Shown here piece by piece: positions 49,701 through 61,679 of a stretch of DNA of 64,000 nucleotides. Numbering within the stretch: the stretch's first letter is position 1; each line of letters opens with the position of its first letter. The notes under the pieces are model-generated. The model was not told where the DNA came from. It made no database searches and was given only the letters and a program-made list of their open reading frames with translations. Origin of the DNA: Angiostrongylus vasorum (Eukaryota > Nematoda > Chromadorea > Rhabditida > Metastrongylidae); contig JADANN010000434.1 of NCBI GenBank assembly GCA_018806985.1, positions 186,001 through 250,000 of the forward strand, given 5' to 3'. The translations under genes and the position numbers were made by a program.

Positions 49701-52700
49701 TAGTTGATTTGTAGCTAAGCAGTGATCACGTTAAATAGACACTGCGGGGAAATCGTTTACACTCAACGCCCTATGTTTATAAAGGTGTAGTTCATTGGTC
49801 ATATAAATAGAAGATTCACATACATAACGATTATTTTCATGGATAAGAGTCCACCGGAATGGTTCCAATCCGGTTTCTTTCACCAATTCTGAACTTCCTG
49901 CTCATACATTCATCTTGGGTTCGGTTTTATTATACCACTCAGGTCACTGATAAAAACCTGTAGAAGATCTTTCTCATTGACGATAGCCCTTCCAGGTAAT
50001 TACACTACAGAATATAGTTAATTCGAGTGAATCGCCTGAATAGCCAGTTCAATAACAGTAGATGACGTAGAATGTAGAGGAGGAAAATATTCAGGTTAGG
50101 TGTGAGTCGAATTGGTGTAAAGAATAATTGCTGGGTTCACAAAAAGACGACACACAGACATTTCGTGTTAGGATCTGGATTCAATCATTCCTTGTTGAGC
50201 ATAGTCGACTTTCCACTAGACGTGAAATTTTTTTTAACTTTCCACAAAAGAAAACAAAACCTTGGCACCTTCTGGTAGCTCTATAGCGTTGGTACACATT
50301 CGTTAACATTGGTGGATCATGGAATTTGCTATAAGGTTTGATAAAATTCCTGTCCGAAAACAAGTTTGCAAACATGGAAGTGCTTATTAGTTTGAATTTC
50401 TAACTTTTTCCTCTTGCTACAACTAATCGATACCTATCTTTTGCTGTAGTATGAATTGCAGAAGATCCACGCGGTGTGCTTTCCACCAACGGTTTTTCAA
50501 TGGTAGACATGGAGTACGATGATGACTTCCACATTAAAGTGTACGATCTTGGTGGACACGAGCGAATTCGTGATATTTGGACGAATTATTTCGCCGAGGT
50601 GCATGGAATAATATACGTTGTTGACATATCGAATGAGGAACGCCTTGAAGAGAATTATGACACAATAAGAAAGGTATTATTGAAAGTTACCCACCGAGTA
50701 TTCAGATATCCTTCAAGCTTAGTTTCCTTCTATCTTTTAATCTGTGATCTTCTACAGCTTCAACTTCATCGAGGTACTGCCAGTAAACCATTTCTAGTTG
50801 TGCTGAATAAGCGAAAACCCACAGAACTTGACGATTTCGACTTTACTATCAGTGTGAGTGTACCAGTAGAATTTTGTTTATCGGTTTTCCAACATGGCCT
50901 GCAATCTTCATCGGTAATTTCATCCCGTTCTTCCTAGGTTCGGTATTTCCATCATTAAGCCAGCTTAAAAGTAGAACTATGTAATAGCAGACAAGGTGCT
51001 CGTGGCTACCTTTTCGCCAAATACAGTAAAAACGAAAGCCTTCATACGTAAGGCCTTTTGTGTTGTTTAAACGAAGGAGCCCCCACTAGACGACTCTGAA
51101 ACGAGTCAGCTACGATTGAAGACTGAATCAGTGCCCTCTTGGGTTACCTGTTGATTGACGGGATTACAATTGATGCAACTGATGCTTGTCGACCAACTGC
51201 TACTTGACATAAAAATTAGGATTGGGTTAAATTAGGAAGCTCCTATCACTGAAGAAGGAATTTCATATCCACCGATGAAACAACAGCGATGGAGCCTACG
51301 ACGACATATACTAGAGGCAGTAGTCATAGAGAGCCTAAATCGGCCTCCTTTGCTGAAGAAGTAAAGGTGTACTTGACAAAGCAGATGATCTTTATGGAGA
51401 TTTTTCTTAAATCAAAGTGATACAGGAGTCAAGGAAATGAAGTTAATTTATTGTACTGTTTGCTTATTGATATTCATAGGTAGTTTGCCTAGCTCTCCGC
51501 GTGGTTGTTAGGTATACTAACGGGTAGTTTGTTAGTCTCTTCCAGAGTATACACGGAACTCATCTCATAAAAGATACTCCAGGCCACCTCCTATCTACTT
51601 TCTAGTCAACTGATTGGAGGATTTTTGGACCGATTCACTTGTAAAGCACAACCTGCATGTGTGCAAATACACCCACGAAAACATGCACGGACATCTCTAC
51701 GCTAATACGAAATGTATGCGTCAAATCAGCGCAGAATAAATAAGGAGTCTTCCGTTATATGGATCCATGTTCGTTTCAGGAAGCAAAAGATCGCTTTTAT
51801 TGCGCGTTTAACTTGCCGTCTGCTGTCAAGAGACCGGCAGCGCCGTGACTATGAGGCTGGGATCCATAAACGTCGTTTAATATCGAATGACTATGCTCAC
51901 CGTGGAATCCTGGAATAACCGTGCTATGGCGTTCCCGGATCTTCACGATCAGCCTTTGGATCCCGGTGAGCTATTTCCAGATAAGCCTGGTACCACTTCT
52001 GGAGTGTGGAAAGAACGGGAACCCTCCTGCTTGACCTATAGAGTGGTCGAACCATGACGATACATGCACTGTTGCATGATATCTCTAACCATTGCACTTC
52101 TCACATCCCTCCTAAGGACGTTAACAACTAGTAAATTAATAACAACTGGAAAATTAAGCTCAGTTGACAGTGGTATGTATTACCCTAGCACATTTCTAAT
52201 TTCCACCAATCATTACGTTGACATTTCCATTCTTTTTTGTCCAGGCCGACCTCAACGCTGTTGGCATGGAACGTGGTCAGATGATATTCGTCACGCATGT
52301 GAACGAGTACAAAGGAGAGGTATATTTTCGCTTATAATAAATACTGATTGATCGTTATCGACGACACCGGTATCTTCTAATATATAGTATTACATAGTGG
52401 AATAAACTAAATCAAGACATGAGTGGTATAAGAATCGGGCATTTGTTTCCAAACAAATAAAAAAGGATAAAGCTCTCGGCGTTGATCAATCCCCTGAGGG
52501 ATGCACCGTGCATTCGACTTCGTTAAGCATCGCTTGGAAGTGACTGAATGCACATCTGGCCCTTTACAATGTCTCGCGGTGGCCTACCGATGCATCGAGC
52601 CAGTGCTGCTATCCTCCCAGACAAGTCTGGTACCAATTTGCCGACCCCAGATCGATGGAAGGCTTGGTGGGCCATGGCCGCGGTGATCGATTCCACGCAT

Positions 52701-55700
52701 GTGTTGCAGGGCGCCTCCGAGCACTGCGTCACACGCTCCCATTTCCTAACAAATAGTACAGGAAATCTTCCTATTATACTTGGAGTACAGTCTATAGGAT
52801 TTCAGCTAGATAATGCTAAGCAGCCACCACCACCGGTATCAAAAAGGTCACGACGTATTGCGAGCCCGTTATTGACGCAATTTTGCGTATTCGTCGATAA
52901 GGTACGTAAATATCGGTCATTGAAAAAAATGAGGGTATCGATTATATTGGTTCGAACTCACTATTCGAAATAATTTTCTAGTTAAGATTTCAATACGTAT
53001 AGGTGTATTGCTCTTTCATAATACTTAATTTAAGTATTCGGTGTACTAAGTAAAATATTTTACAAGTGGGTAAGGAGAAAGGATAGTTACTAAGACACAA
53101 ATAATAAATATAATACCCGAAAACTCGTCCACCAAAAGCGTTGAGTTTCTCACTACACAGTGAATATGCTTGTGAGTTCAGCAGTACTGATACGAACCGT
53201 AGATGAGCTTTGACTGAAAAAAAGCTCGTCGCAATCTTCGACCATGAAAGCATGACTGGGTTCGCAAGTGTGTAGGGAGTAGGTGAGGGACTTCATCTCT
53301 ATAATAAAATCTTCACAAAAAGAAAAACATCTGTCTACCCACTTTTTTGTCGCCCATTTTGAAGAGAATGTGCACTTGAACGATATGCAACTAAAAGCCG
53401 GTTAAGTAAACGTCATTTGTCATTTGACTTGTCGTTAATGGTCATTTGATCAGTTAGTTATTTTAACAGTTCCATCTGGAGGCTCATATAAGAATAGACC
53501 TAAGTCCGGAGTTGCCGCTGGCGTATCAGAAGCTTGGTCACAAATCGGCAGATCCGTTTCTGATCCATAAAGCGAAGACATTTCCTGCAGTAGTGGGAAC
53601 CTGATAACACTGTGGCATGACTGCCTTAGGACTCTACAGAATAGCTTAGGCAATCAGCAAAAAATCAACCGCAGTCTCTCATGAACTGGCTTATTCCAAT
53701 TACAATATACGAGCGAAAAGCAAACTTTAGAGCAGAGTAATCTTCTCAGGCGCACAACTTTGTATCCTTTCTGAAGCTACAAATTACGTAGAACTACATT
53801 TGACTGCCTGCTAAAATCAATATCAAGAGCACGGGCATCTCTCAGATGGTGGCTTTCTTATAGAGTTTAAGTCCAACATTCTTGTTGAAAGGATCTATGG
53901 TGAAGCTTCATTTCAAATCAGAGTTCCTATCTAGAATGAAGGGCGTTGCAGGTCCAGAGCTAGCAAAAGCATGGCATAATTCCTTCATAATGGACACTTT
54001 CTTCTCAGAAACCTTATCGTAGCAATTATTTAAGGGGGAAAAAAAGGTACTCTTCATTGGGAGAACCCCAAGTCCAGCGTTTAGGGTGGGGTTTCTAGAA
54101 TTGCGAGTTACCATGGATGGTCTTGGTATTTAGATCGGTATGGATATTACGCCATGTATTGTTCTTTTGTCAAAGAAAGATCAACGGCGAAGCTACTGTA
54201 ACTTTGGCACTTAGTAAGATAACGTGACTAATCACTAGATCTGAGATTTCCTTCTCAGCAGTTTTTTTTTCAAATGTGCCTAATCAGTGTCTTTTGAGAA
54301 ACAGCTTGTGCTAATCGTCTGTGCTAGCAGGGCGTTACAACTCCACGGTTCTATTTCATTGGCATAGATGTAGACGATTTAAGCACTATCAGTGGTAATC
54401 ATCTATCCGAGGAATGACCCTTATAGATTTGGTGAAACAAAGTGTGAGCTATAATTAGTATTTCGGTGGATACTGGCAACATGCCATGAGATTCTGATAT
54501 CGTTATTGAGATTTGCATGGGTTAATGTTCTATGGAAACTCGCATTTTATCCGTTATCACTGACTGCCCATCATTCAGTTGCCGCTCACGCTGACAAGTA
54601 GTTCAATGTATAACCACTATTTTAGATAATCGAGCACTACGTATTTTTTGTCAGAAGGAGTTCAATCCGCCGAAATGGCATTAAAATTACGCCAGCAAGC
54701 GGAACGTGATGAACGGCGCATACGACTGATGCGTCAGGAACAGGAAAGGAGGACTAGCGATATCGCCGAACTAGAAGGGCAAGTAAAAAATCACTTAACT
54801 GAAGACCAGTTTACGTCGAGCGTAGAAACGTTTCCTAAGAAAATCATGACATTAACTCTAATTGACTCACCCAATTAGCGATGCTAAAAAAGACCCGTAA
54901 CGGGTTCACCAAGCCTCTCATTTCTCTAGAGTTGGAAAATTGGTGCCAGACTTGGTAACAGCTCATTCTCAGCAGTCCTAGTGCAAACGCTTTAGCCCAA
55001 CTATCCCAGGACTCCAGGGAGGTGGACTACTTGGCCAGCATTAAATGATCTTCATGACGACAGGGAAATCCTCAAGCAGAGTTGAAACTACATGCCAAAA
55101 AGTCCGCAGATCTTTGTGGATTATTGTGGATGCGAGAAAGCGAGTCAAGTGAAAGAAGTACTGAAATCCGCGCAATAAATGTGAAGACGTTTCATGTGAA
55201 AAAATCTCATGAGATGTTGATGTTAATAGTATGGAAGAAACTGAGATGTCAAGAAGGTTCGATAAGTCATGAGGTTCTCGACTTGACAGTTCTCTTAATG
55301 ATTTTCTCGTTCGCTGAGAGTGAGTGGACGCTGTTTGAACGCTTGGCAGGGGGACAGACAGACACCATAGCTCTATGATTTCTACCAATAACGGAAGAGC
55401 ACATGTCAGTATATATAGTTATCTATAGTTATCTACATGCACTGCCGTATTTCGGAAATTTGGAAACAGTTAGCATCGGAACAAAAAAAGCGCGTCCAAC
55501 GAAATAGTTGAAAGGTGCCCCGCGATACACAATGAGTCGCTCCATGGTTCGATCCCGTACTCCGGACTCAACAAATCTTCCATCCATGCGATGTCGGCGA
55601 ATTGGTACGAGTATTGTCTGGGAAAATAAAAACACTGATGTGAAATATAACCACAATTTTAACTTTTTATTTACTCCTTACTACAATTTTTTAAGGCAGG

Positions 55701-58700
55701 GTATTATGTGAAATACAATTGCAATAAAGCTGGGATATTTTCAAAACTCCAGACCGCAGGTGTCTGCGGTGGGGATTGAACACGCTATTACCCATTTCGG
55801 GGCTAACACGTTCATCACCACAACTTCTCCTACGCTTAATACTTGTCTAGCGTAATTGCATAGTTGTTAAAGGTAGCCTGCGGTCCACAAGATCGGTAGT
55901 TCGATCCTATGCTACAGGCTAACTAATTTCCTATCCCTTCGCGGTCGGCAAATCGCCAGACTTGTGTGGAAGGATAGAAAGCTGACCTAATAGATCGGGA
56001 GGCCCCCCATAAGTCATTACACAAACCAGATATTCGTTCAATCACCTCTACGATCCTTGATGGAGTCAAATGTATGGTGCATCTCTAAGAGATTGATCAA
56101 TCCCGAACGTTTTACCACTCATAAATAATATGAGCGAATTAAATCTACTTCAGTTAAAAACTTGGACGAGCTACAAGCACATGAATATTCCTTGAAAATA
56201 AGTATGAGGAAAGCATTTCTGTTTGTTAAAATTCTCCAACACCTTCCAAAAGTTCCCAAATACTTGCACACATATACATTGTCTTATAGAAGACATGCTT
56301 CTTCTAATGGCGATGTACGACATGACACGACGATGGGACTTACTCAAGAAATGCCGCGAATCGAAGAGAACCCTACAACAGTTGAGCCCGAACCGAGGAA
56401 CAACACACAAAAATCTGATTCACCATCAGTATCCGACACTCAGTCACCAGTAAGTATATAAAAAGAGTTAGAATAAGTTATGGTTAGCACACATTTCCAA
56501 CTTACACGCGCCAAGTATTTTGCTGTGTTAACTATTACTACTGAGTCAAATCCTGATACGTAGGCAGAACATTTTCAGGAGTCCGAAATTAGCACCAGAT
56601 TTCATATTTGTACTTGAATTCACCTATTAATGCTTTCTGGCCCTTAACCATGGCCAAAAGGTGCTTTGTCGAAACACAGTGTACACTAAAGGATTAATCC
56701 ACGCTCAAAGGTGGCCCAAACTGAGATGCTCGACATGATTCACCGCCATCCTGGAAGAAAATATTTGCATACGACAAACGATTCTACGATGCACATCTAT
56801 TGCCACTAACCGTAGTGACAATCAGGGGGAAACCAGGGACGACTGAAACTCCAAAGGAAGACCTGTAATCAACGTTGACTTTGCTGTCGTAAATATTTCA
56901 CACCTCAGTGGGCAGAAAGTCCGCGTCATGTGCAATGTGCCGAAATGTATCTCAGCCATGGCTCTCCAGCTGTAGACGAGTCATCGAAGTCACTGTGGTC
57001 GAAACTGCCTCAGAATGATCTGTAGAGATGTCCTCCCAGCGCCACTGGTCGTCCTGCAGCAAATCCGAGCACAGCGCTCTGTGCTGGTTTAACTAGCACC
57101 ACAAAAGGACCTTGCAGAAATGAGGGTTCGATTTTAGCTGTGTCAACGATTATTGTCTACATGGCAGCTAGCACCGAAGTGATAAAATTTCCAGCTGGTG
57201 TCGCAAGTACTCGGCGAAGTGTTGGATGTGACATCTACGAAATTGGAGACTTGCGCGCTGTCAGTGAAGCATGAGCACTAGTGTTGCACAGATAATTTGT
57301 ATATGGTGCCTTTGTCAAGTATATGATTAGTGTTGGTTCCAGGGACGGACGTGTTGTTGCTAAACACGTACTCTTAATGGATAATAACGAAGATTCAAGA
57401 CTCCTTCATTTTTCTCCTCGTCTGCACTTCTTAGCATGGCCACGCCTTCTTGTACCTTTGGGGCTAGATAAAATTTTAAATCCTGGCTTCAAACCGTACT
57501 CTACTAACTGTTGAAAATTGCCAGAAAATAAAAAAAATAGTTGTACTGAGGACCGCGTAGGAGTTGTGAATACGCATCTATGCGCTGGTCCAGCATTTTT
57601 TCCGTTTATTTAAAGAACAATGAGAGCATAGATTTTTCAAAATCTCTGGTGAAATTCAATAGAAACGCAACTATCGCATTCATGCAACTTAGCTCAATAT
57701 AATCATTCCTTTCACTGGAGTGACAAATTACATGCTCTCACCTGTCAGCTGTCGCACCCTTGATTGACTAGAGACTCAAGCTGACGCCTGTATGCCTTCC
57801 ATTTTCCCTGTCGGGTGCAAGAGTAACCCAATGCATTCTGATCGCTCTGACAACTTTTTTGAGCATCATACCTTCCTTCTAGGGTTTGCGTGAAGAACCC
57901 TGACCAATGGGTTGGTGGTCCTTCCGTGTGTTTAACATTCCGTGGAATCCACTCGCTTTAGGGAGTGCCCATCGGTTGTCGTTCATATGCATTATGTGTC
58001 CAGCTCATCTTATCTTCGACAGTTTGGCGAATAGAACGGCGCCTTCGATTACTGGTCGCTGAAGTAGGTCGGAGCTTCGAATCCTCTCCCTAATTTGCGC
58101 GACATAGGATGCTCCCTAGTATCGTCTTCTCGACTCCGCCTTGTTAAGTGATCTTTCATCTACTTACTTATCGACCAGGTTCCGGGGACACAAGTTAAGC
58201 TAGGAAGAATGATGGAATCTAAAAGGTGGGCACGGAGTCGGATGTTCTTTGTTCTTTTCACTACATCCTCAATACTTTGAAAGCTCTTCAAACCGCTCGC
58301 TTTCTTCTGCTCAACTCCGGACCCAGGTCGTTCATCATGTTGACTTCCTGACCTAGGTAAAGGTAGCTGGGGCATTAGGAGATATTTTCCCGTTGCCCAA
58401 GAATGGAGCACGCGAAACCTATCCGTTCTTCATGAAGAACGTTTCTGTGAGATTAAGTCGAAGATTAGTCTTTTCATAAGCGTTCTCATAGTCGATAAGC
58501 ATTTATCTGCCTGGATGTTGCTTAATGTTATAAGAACAACTTCATCAGCAAAGCGATAACGTTCTCGAGGGTGGCGGTGAATAATTTGGGCGAGATCGTA
58601 TCGCGTTACCTAACCCTCTTTTGACGTGGATATTAATACCGTTGTAGAATGGTGATATCTTGGTTGTGAAATTTTCATACAGCTCACGAAGAATCTTTGT

Positions 58701-61375
58701 GTATTAAGTACTCCTTGACTGTCCCGGGCTTCCATGACTGCTTCTATCTCAGCTGAGCCAAAAGCCTTCTTTAAATCGATGAAAGTGAAACAGAGTGGTC
58801 TTTTGTACTCTCGCGATACTTCAATGAGTCTTGTTATCGTGTGGATGTGGTCCATCATACTAAATCCTTTTGGAAACCCTGCTTGCTCATATGGCTGTCC
58901 TTCACTCAGTGTTCTGTCAATCCTGTTTATGATGACTCGAGTAGAAAATTTGTAGACGACAAAAGGCAAACAGATTGGGCGACAGTTGCCGATATCGTGG
59001 TGGTCACCCTTCATGAACAAGAGCACAGTTTTGCTGGTCTTCCACTGAGTAGAGACCTTGCATTCAGAGAGGTAACTTGTGAAGAATGGAGCCACTTTTG
59101 TTTATGAGGATTGGCGGACGGTTCTTCAGGTATTCACCGCTCATCTTGCCCAGACAAGGTGTTATTCGATTCCTCACCGACTAAATGCCATGTCGATGTC
59201 GGAAAGGACAACCAATGAGGGGACGATATATCCATGATTCTTTTTTTCACAAGAGAGCAGAAGGATGTGGCTATTGAAAAGTCCAAGTAGTAATCGTGAA
59301 TAATTTTCTCCACTGCCTTTCTGGAAGCTGTAATTGCTCCGTCCTGGCGTTGGAATATCGCTCGGTGGACATGCCAGCTTTTTCCATTTTCCGCGAGAAG
59401 TGGAATCTTTCGCGAATGAGGCGATAGCCTGATCCCGCGTAGAATTTTGGGACAACAGCGACATCGGTTAGAGAAAATCTTCGATTTACTACGATGTGGT
59501 CTATTTCCTCGTCAACAACAAAGATCGTCAAAGCCGGTGTTGATCCGCATCTCTTTAATCGTAAACGTCCAATCGGCTTGTTAATAGTTCGAATGAATCG
59601 ATATTCATGGCCACACTCGTGTTCACAAGTACGCCGTCGCCGCCTACTCCTATACTGTCGTGTGTTCCAAGGAACAGTTCCTCTCCGGTGTTTTTCTCGT
59701 CTCAGCCAGTCGGACAAAGATGTACGCCCTCTTGGCTGCATGATGAGGACTCAGATTCAGGTAAGCGTGCGTCTAAAATGGCTCTGAGATTTTAGCAGTA
59801 TGTCCGTATTCGCCTTACCAAACGCTGGCATTTGTGACTCTTTCGAGTTCAGGATAGTTAGGACCACTTATATTGTTGTGTCTAGCACTTCATACAATGT
59901 AGAGTTTGCTGAGCGCTGAACGCGCGATTTGGATATATTCGTGACTAGTTTGCCAATTCTTCCCAAAGCAAACGAGGGAGTTTATTTACTGGAGGCGACT
60001 CCTAACCGCCTCCCATACTTTCCAGGCACTTGGACCTGTCAGTGAACATACGATGCTCAAACTGTGAAATTTGACCAATCCTTGGTGAATTTTTTGCTCT
60101 AGTGGTAAGAATATAGTCAAGAAGTAGCAATGAGCATAGTTCTTGTATCTCACAACACTGTGAAAACAAAGCAGGAGTTGGTTGTCAGTTGCAATGTATG
60201 TATTTCTTTCACCTATGATCTTACCACATTATCACGTTGATAAAAGCACAACTCGTTTCTGAGTACACCTTACTGCGACTAAGGTAACCAATGCATAAAC
60301 ACCGAATGTTCGCTGGTTTAACTACCCATGTTTGGGGCGAAAATGTCCTTTCTTGCACTTCTATTTAGTGTTATTTCTACAGCATCGATTTTCTAGGTGG
60401 CCGATTCACCTTGCCAACAGCTGGCGAACTCCTCTGAGGTTTCCCATACGCCAATTGCTCCACTCGTACATAACCCACTACCACCACTACGGCCGAATCG
60501 GACAAAAGTGACTCCTGCAAATGGTAAGATCACTTGCTCTCGATATTATCAACTGTATCGTTTGCATTAACCATATGCTTTGGGAATGTACAGCAATCTA
60601 AACTTCCCACACTCCACATAATTTGAATAGAATCAACCCTAGGACGCCACCACCTGTATTCTACATTTTGCTCATTGCTCGAAAGCATAGTAACGAATGG
60701 CAAAGTAGTTCCAGTAGTCTGAACGCACCACTATTGCTTATCAGTGGACATGTTGACCCATAAGATATCTTGAAAACAAGGCAGATGTTGGCGTTCAGGA
60801 AGCATAAATGGACAAGACCACTCTCTACATAATATTGGTTGATAAAAGTGCATTCGCAAAGATCTCTTCCCTAACACAACAGTTTAGACACTTCCCAAAC
60901 AATGCCGACTTTGCTTGACGAAAGCATTTTTGTGATAAAACGACCTCCGTCACTCTCGCCTTCAGAACTAGCAGGTGAGGAGCTGGTGCTTTAAACCACT
61001 AGACATATTTCTTGGGACTTAAAGTCCGACATATTTGATTTCTACTTATAAATGGGGGAAAGGGTAAAACTGGCGAGCATGAATCGGTATCAACTCATTC
61101 TCCCTTCACCTGTTTTTTGCCATAAAGGTTTTTGCTGCACTTTTTCGTACCTGGTCGATAGCTTGCATAGCCAACTGCGCTAAGCGTTGGACCAGAAAAA
61201 GCTGTCCTCTACGACTAATAACATACAAAAAAAGTCCTCAGACGACTTTATTCGTGAAGCCATTCCCTCAGATTCACTACCGAGGGTACGAAAACTGCGC
61301 ATGCCAGATGGAGAGTTACCAGCATATCTTCGCCATCCATTGGGACCTCTGTGCAGCAACAGAATAACTCCATAA
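46716..61375 (+). CDS. arl-13: ARL13-like small GTPase (ciliary)
   Basis: ADP-ribosylation-factor-like protein of the ARL13/JBTS8 family, which in animals sits on the ciliary membrane. Exons: 46716-46762, 48014-48085, 50462-50673, 50758-50853, 52245-52319, 52806-52905, 54655-54808, 56290-56449, 60397-60523, 61185-61375. The N-terminus MGLRCCCPTVSSKPKR carries a Cys triplet fitting palmitoylation. Then the P-loop GCFGVDGAGKTTVLK, DPRGVLSTNGFSMVDMEY, switch II VYDLGGHERIRDIWTNYFAE, GIIYVVDISNEERLEENYDT, and FLVVLNKRK where NKxD is expected. A charged coiled-coil-like stretch (AEMALKLRQQAERDERRIRL) and a Ser/Pro-rich tail follow. Phases agree except exon 2 to 3: exon 2 ending at 48085 is phase 2 but exon 3 needs 1; an extended exon to 48165 fits and gives 437 residues, near the human length. 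The last exon is ambiguous. Confidence 0.8.
47095..47240 (-). mobile_element. SINE family 2 fragment, ARL13 intron 1
   Basis: Tail ACTTTTTATTTATTGCCTG and, in reverse complement, box B CGCGGGTTCGAATC at about 47210-47235. Confidence 0.6.
47335..47545 (-). mobile_element. SINE family 2 copy, ARL13 intron 1
   Basis: GCAGGTGTCTACGTTGGGAATCG, then GGGGCTAACACGTTGATCAC (box A in reverse), ending CAGGATTGATCTGGGACG. Confidence 0.65.
47640..47815 (+). mobile_element. SINE family 2 copy, ARL13 intron 1
   Basis: GCTGACGGGTGATTGCTGAA to CAGAGTTTTGTAAATATCTC. Lies tail-to-tail with the previous copy, so 47335-47815 can fold back. Confidence 0.65.
48213..48490 (-). mobile_element. SINE family 1 copy, ARL13 intron 2
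   Basis: Full-length. It starts about 48 bp past the possible extended end of exon 2. Confidence 0.88.
48808..49080 (+). mobile_element. SINE family 1 copy, ARL13 intron 2
   Basis: Full-length, facing away from the 48213 copy across about 320 bp. Confidence 0.88.
51920..52115 (-). mobile_element. SINE family 1 copy, diverged, ARL13 intron 4
   Basis: CAGATAAGCCTGGTACCACT central domain and a head ending CTAACCATTGCACTTCTCAC. The body beyond the central domain is unrecognisable. Confidence 0.5.
52462..52741 (-). mobile_element. SINE family 1 copy, ARL13 intron 5
   Basis: Full-length. Its head ends 64 bp before exon 6 and just upstream of that exon's TTTCAG acceptor region. Confidence 0.88.
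53450..53584 (-). CDS. Possible nested exon on the opposite strand of ARL13 intron 6
   Basis: After an actgcag acceptor (minus) the frame reads MSSLYGSETDLPICDQASDT... and ends PPDGTVKITN and TGA, 44 codons. Acidic and protein-like. Not recognised. It has no partner exons found, so it may be the last exon of a nested gene, a retrocopy remnant, or chance. Confidence 0.25.
   Translation of the reverse strand, partial: EMSSLYGSETDLPICDQASDTPAATPDLGLFLYEPPDGTVKITN
54895..55200 (+). mobile_element. SINE family 3 copy, ARL13 intron 7
   Basis: CCCGTAACGGGTTCACCAAG start, central domain GGAAAATTGGTGCCAGACTT, then the family 3 tail (CCCAGGACTCCAGGGAGGTG, GAAATCCTCAAGCAGAGTTG). The open frames of 98-115 codons across it are not genes. 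Confidence 0.65.
55500..55640 (+). mobile_element. SINE head plus central domain
   Basis: Box B CATGGTTCGATCCCGTACTC is near consensus. It ends in the central domain and is joined directly to a family 2 tail. Confidence 0.6.
55640..55825 (-). mobile_element. SINE family 2 copy, ARL13 intron 7
   Basis: In reverse complement, box A GTGGTGATGAACGTGTTAGC and box B GTGTTCAATCCCCACC are 31 bp apart. The tail is TAAGGCAGGGTATTATGTGA in plus view. Confidence 0.7.
55865..56120 (+). mobile_element. SINE family 1 copy, ARL13 intron 7
   Basis: Head AAAGGTAGCCTGCGGTCCAC with box B GTAGTTCGATCCTATG; the tail ends GAGATTGATCAATCCCGAAC. Confidence 0.7.
57745..59760 (-). mobile_element. RTE-type non-LTR retrotransposon, dead copy
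   Basis: Sits in ARL13 intron 8, antisense. Reading minus: the end of the endonuclease domain (IGRLRLKRCGSTPALTIFVV, then DEEIDHIVVNRRFSLTDVAV, with the intervening part deleted at about 59505); reverse transcriptase (FTFIDLKKAFGSAEIEAVME, 58610-59095); KRVR*RDTISPKLFTATLEN near 58600; RYRFADEVVLITLSNIQADK near 58540, where the catalytic FADD is FADE; the C-terminal region (FQSIEDVVKRTKNIRLRAHL, 58160-58411); AGHIMHMNDNRW near 57980; and a terminal KWKAYRRQLESLVNQGCDS ending at 57745. Frameshifts, stops and at least two deletions. The 5' endonuclease start is missing. Confidence 0.85.
60315..60336 (+). other. SL1-like sequence in ARL13 intron 8
   Basis: The 22 bases starting GGTTTAACTACCCATG match the nematode spliced leader SL1 at 19 positions. 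No donor site or Sm site follows, so it is not an SL RNA gene. It may be chance or part of a reverse-transcribed trans-spliced mRNA. Confidence 0.3.
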
Positions 61376-61679
61376 TTGTTGTTAGGTGGACCAATTCGAA
61401 ATCAAAAAGTTAGACCTACAATTACGAGTTGACTTAAATTCATAACAAGTGCGGGGAAAAAAGAAGTTGTAGACTGGACTAAGCAGACGGAAGCACCCTA
61501 ATCTAAGTGTTAATCATGTATTTTTAAATGAAAGCGTCATGAATACTTAACGTCAGGTCGAGAGAAGCACATGAAACGGATGCGGCGCATACAAGAAGGT
61601 TTGCGAAGAAAAGCCGAATCAATTCAATTACAACAGTTATGACTAAACTTCACTCTTATGCGGGTAAAAAATTATTTTG

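Noticed and set aside
55041..55388. Overlapping 115- and 98-codon frames on opposite strands
   Set aside because: Much of the stretch is SINE family 3 tail; neither frame resembles a protein family.
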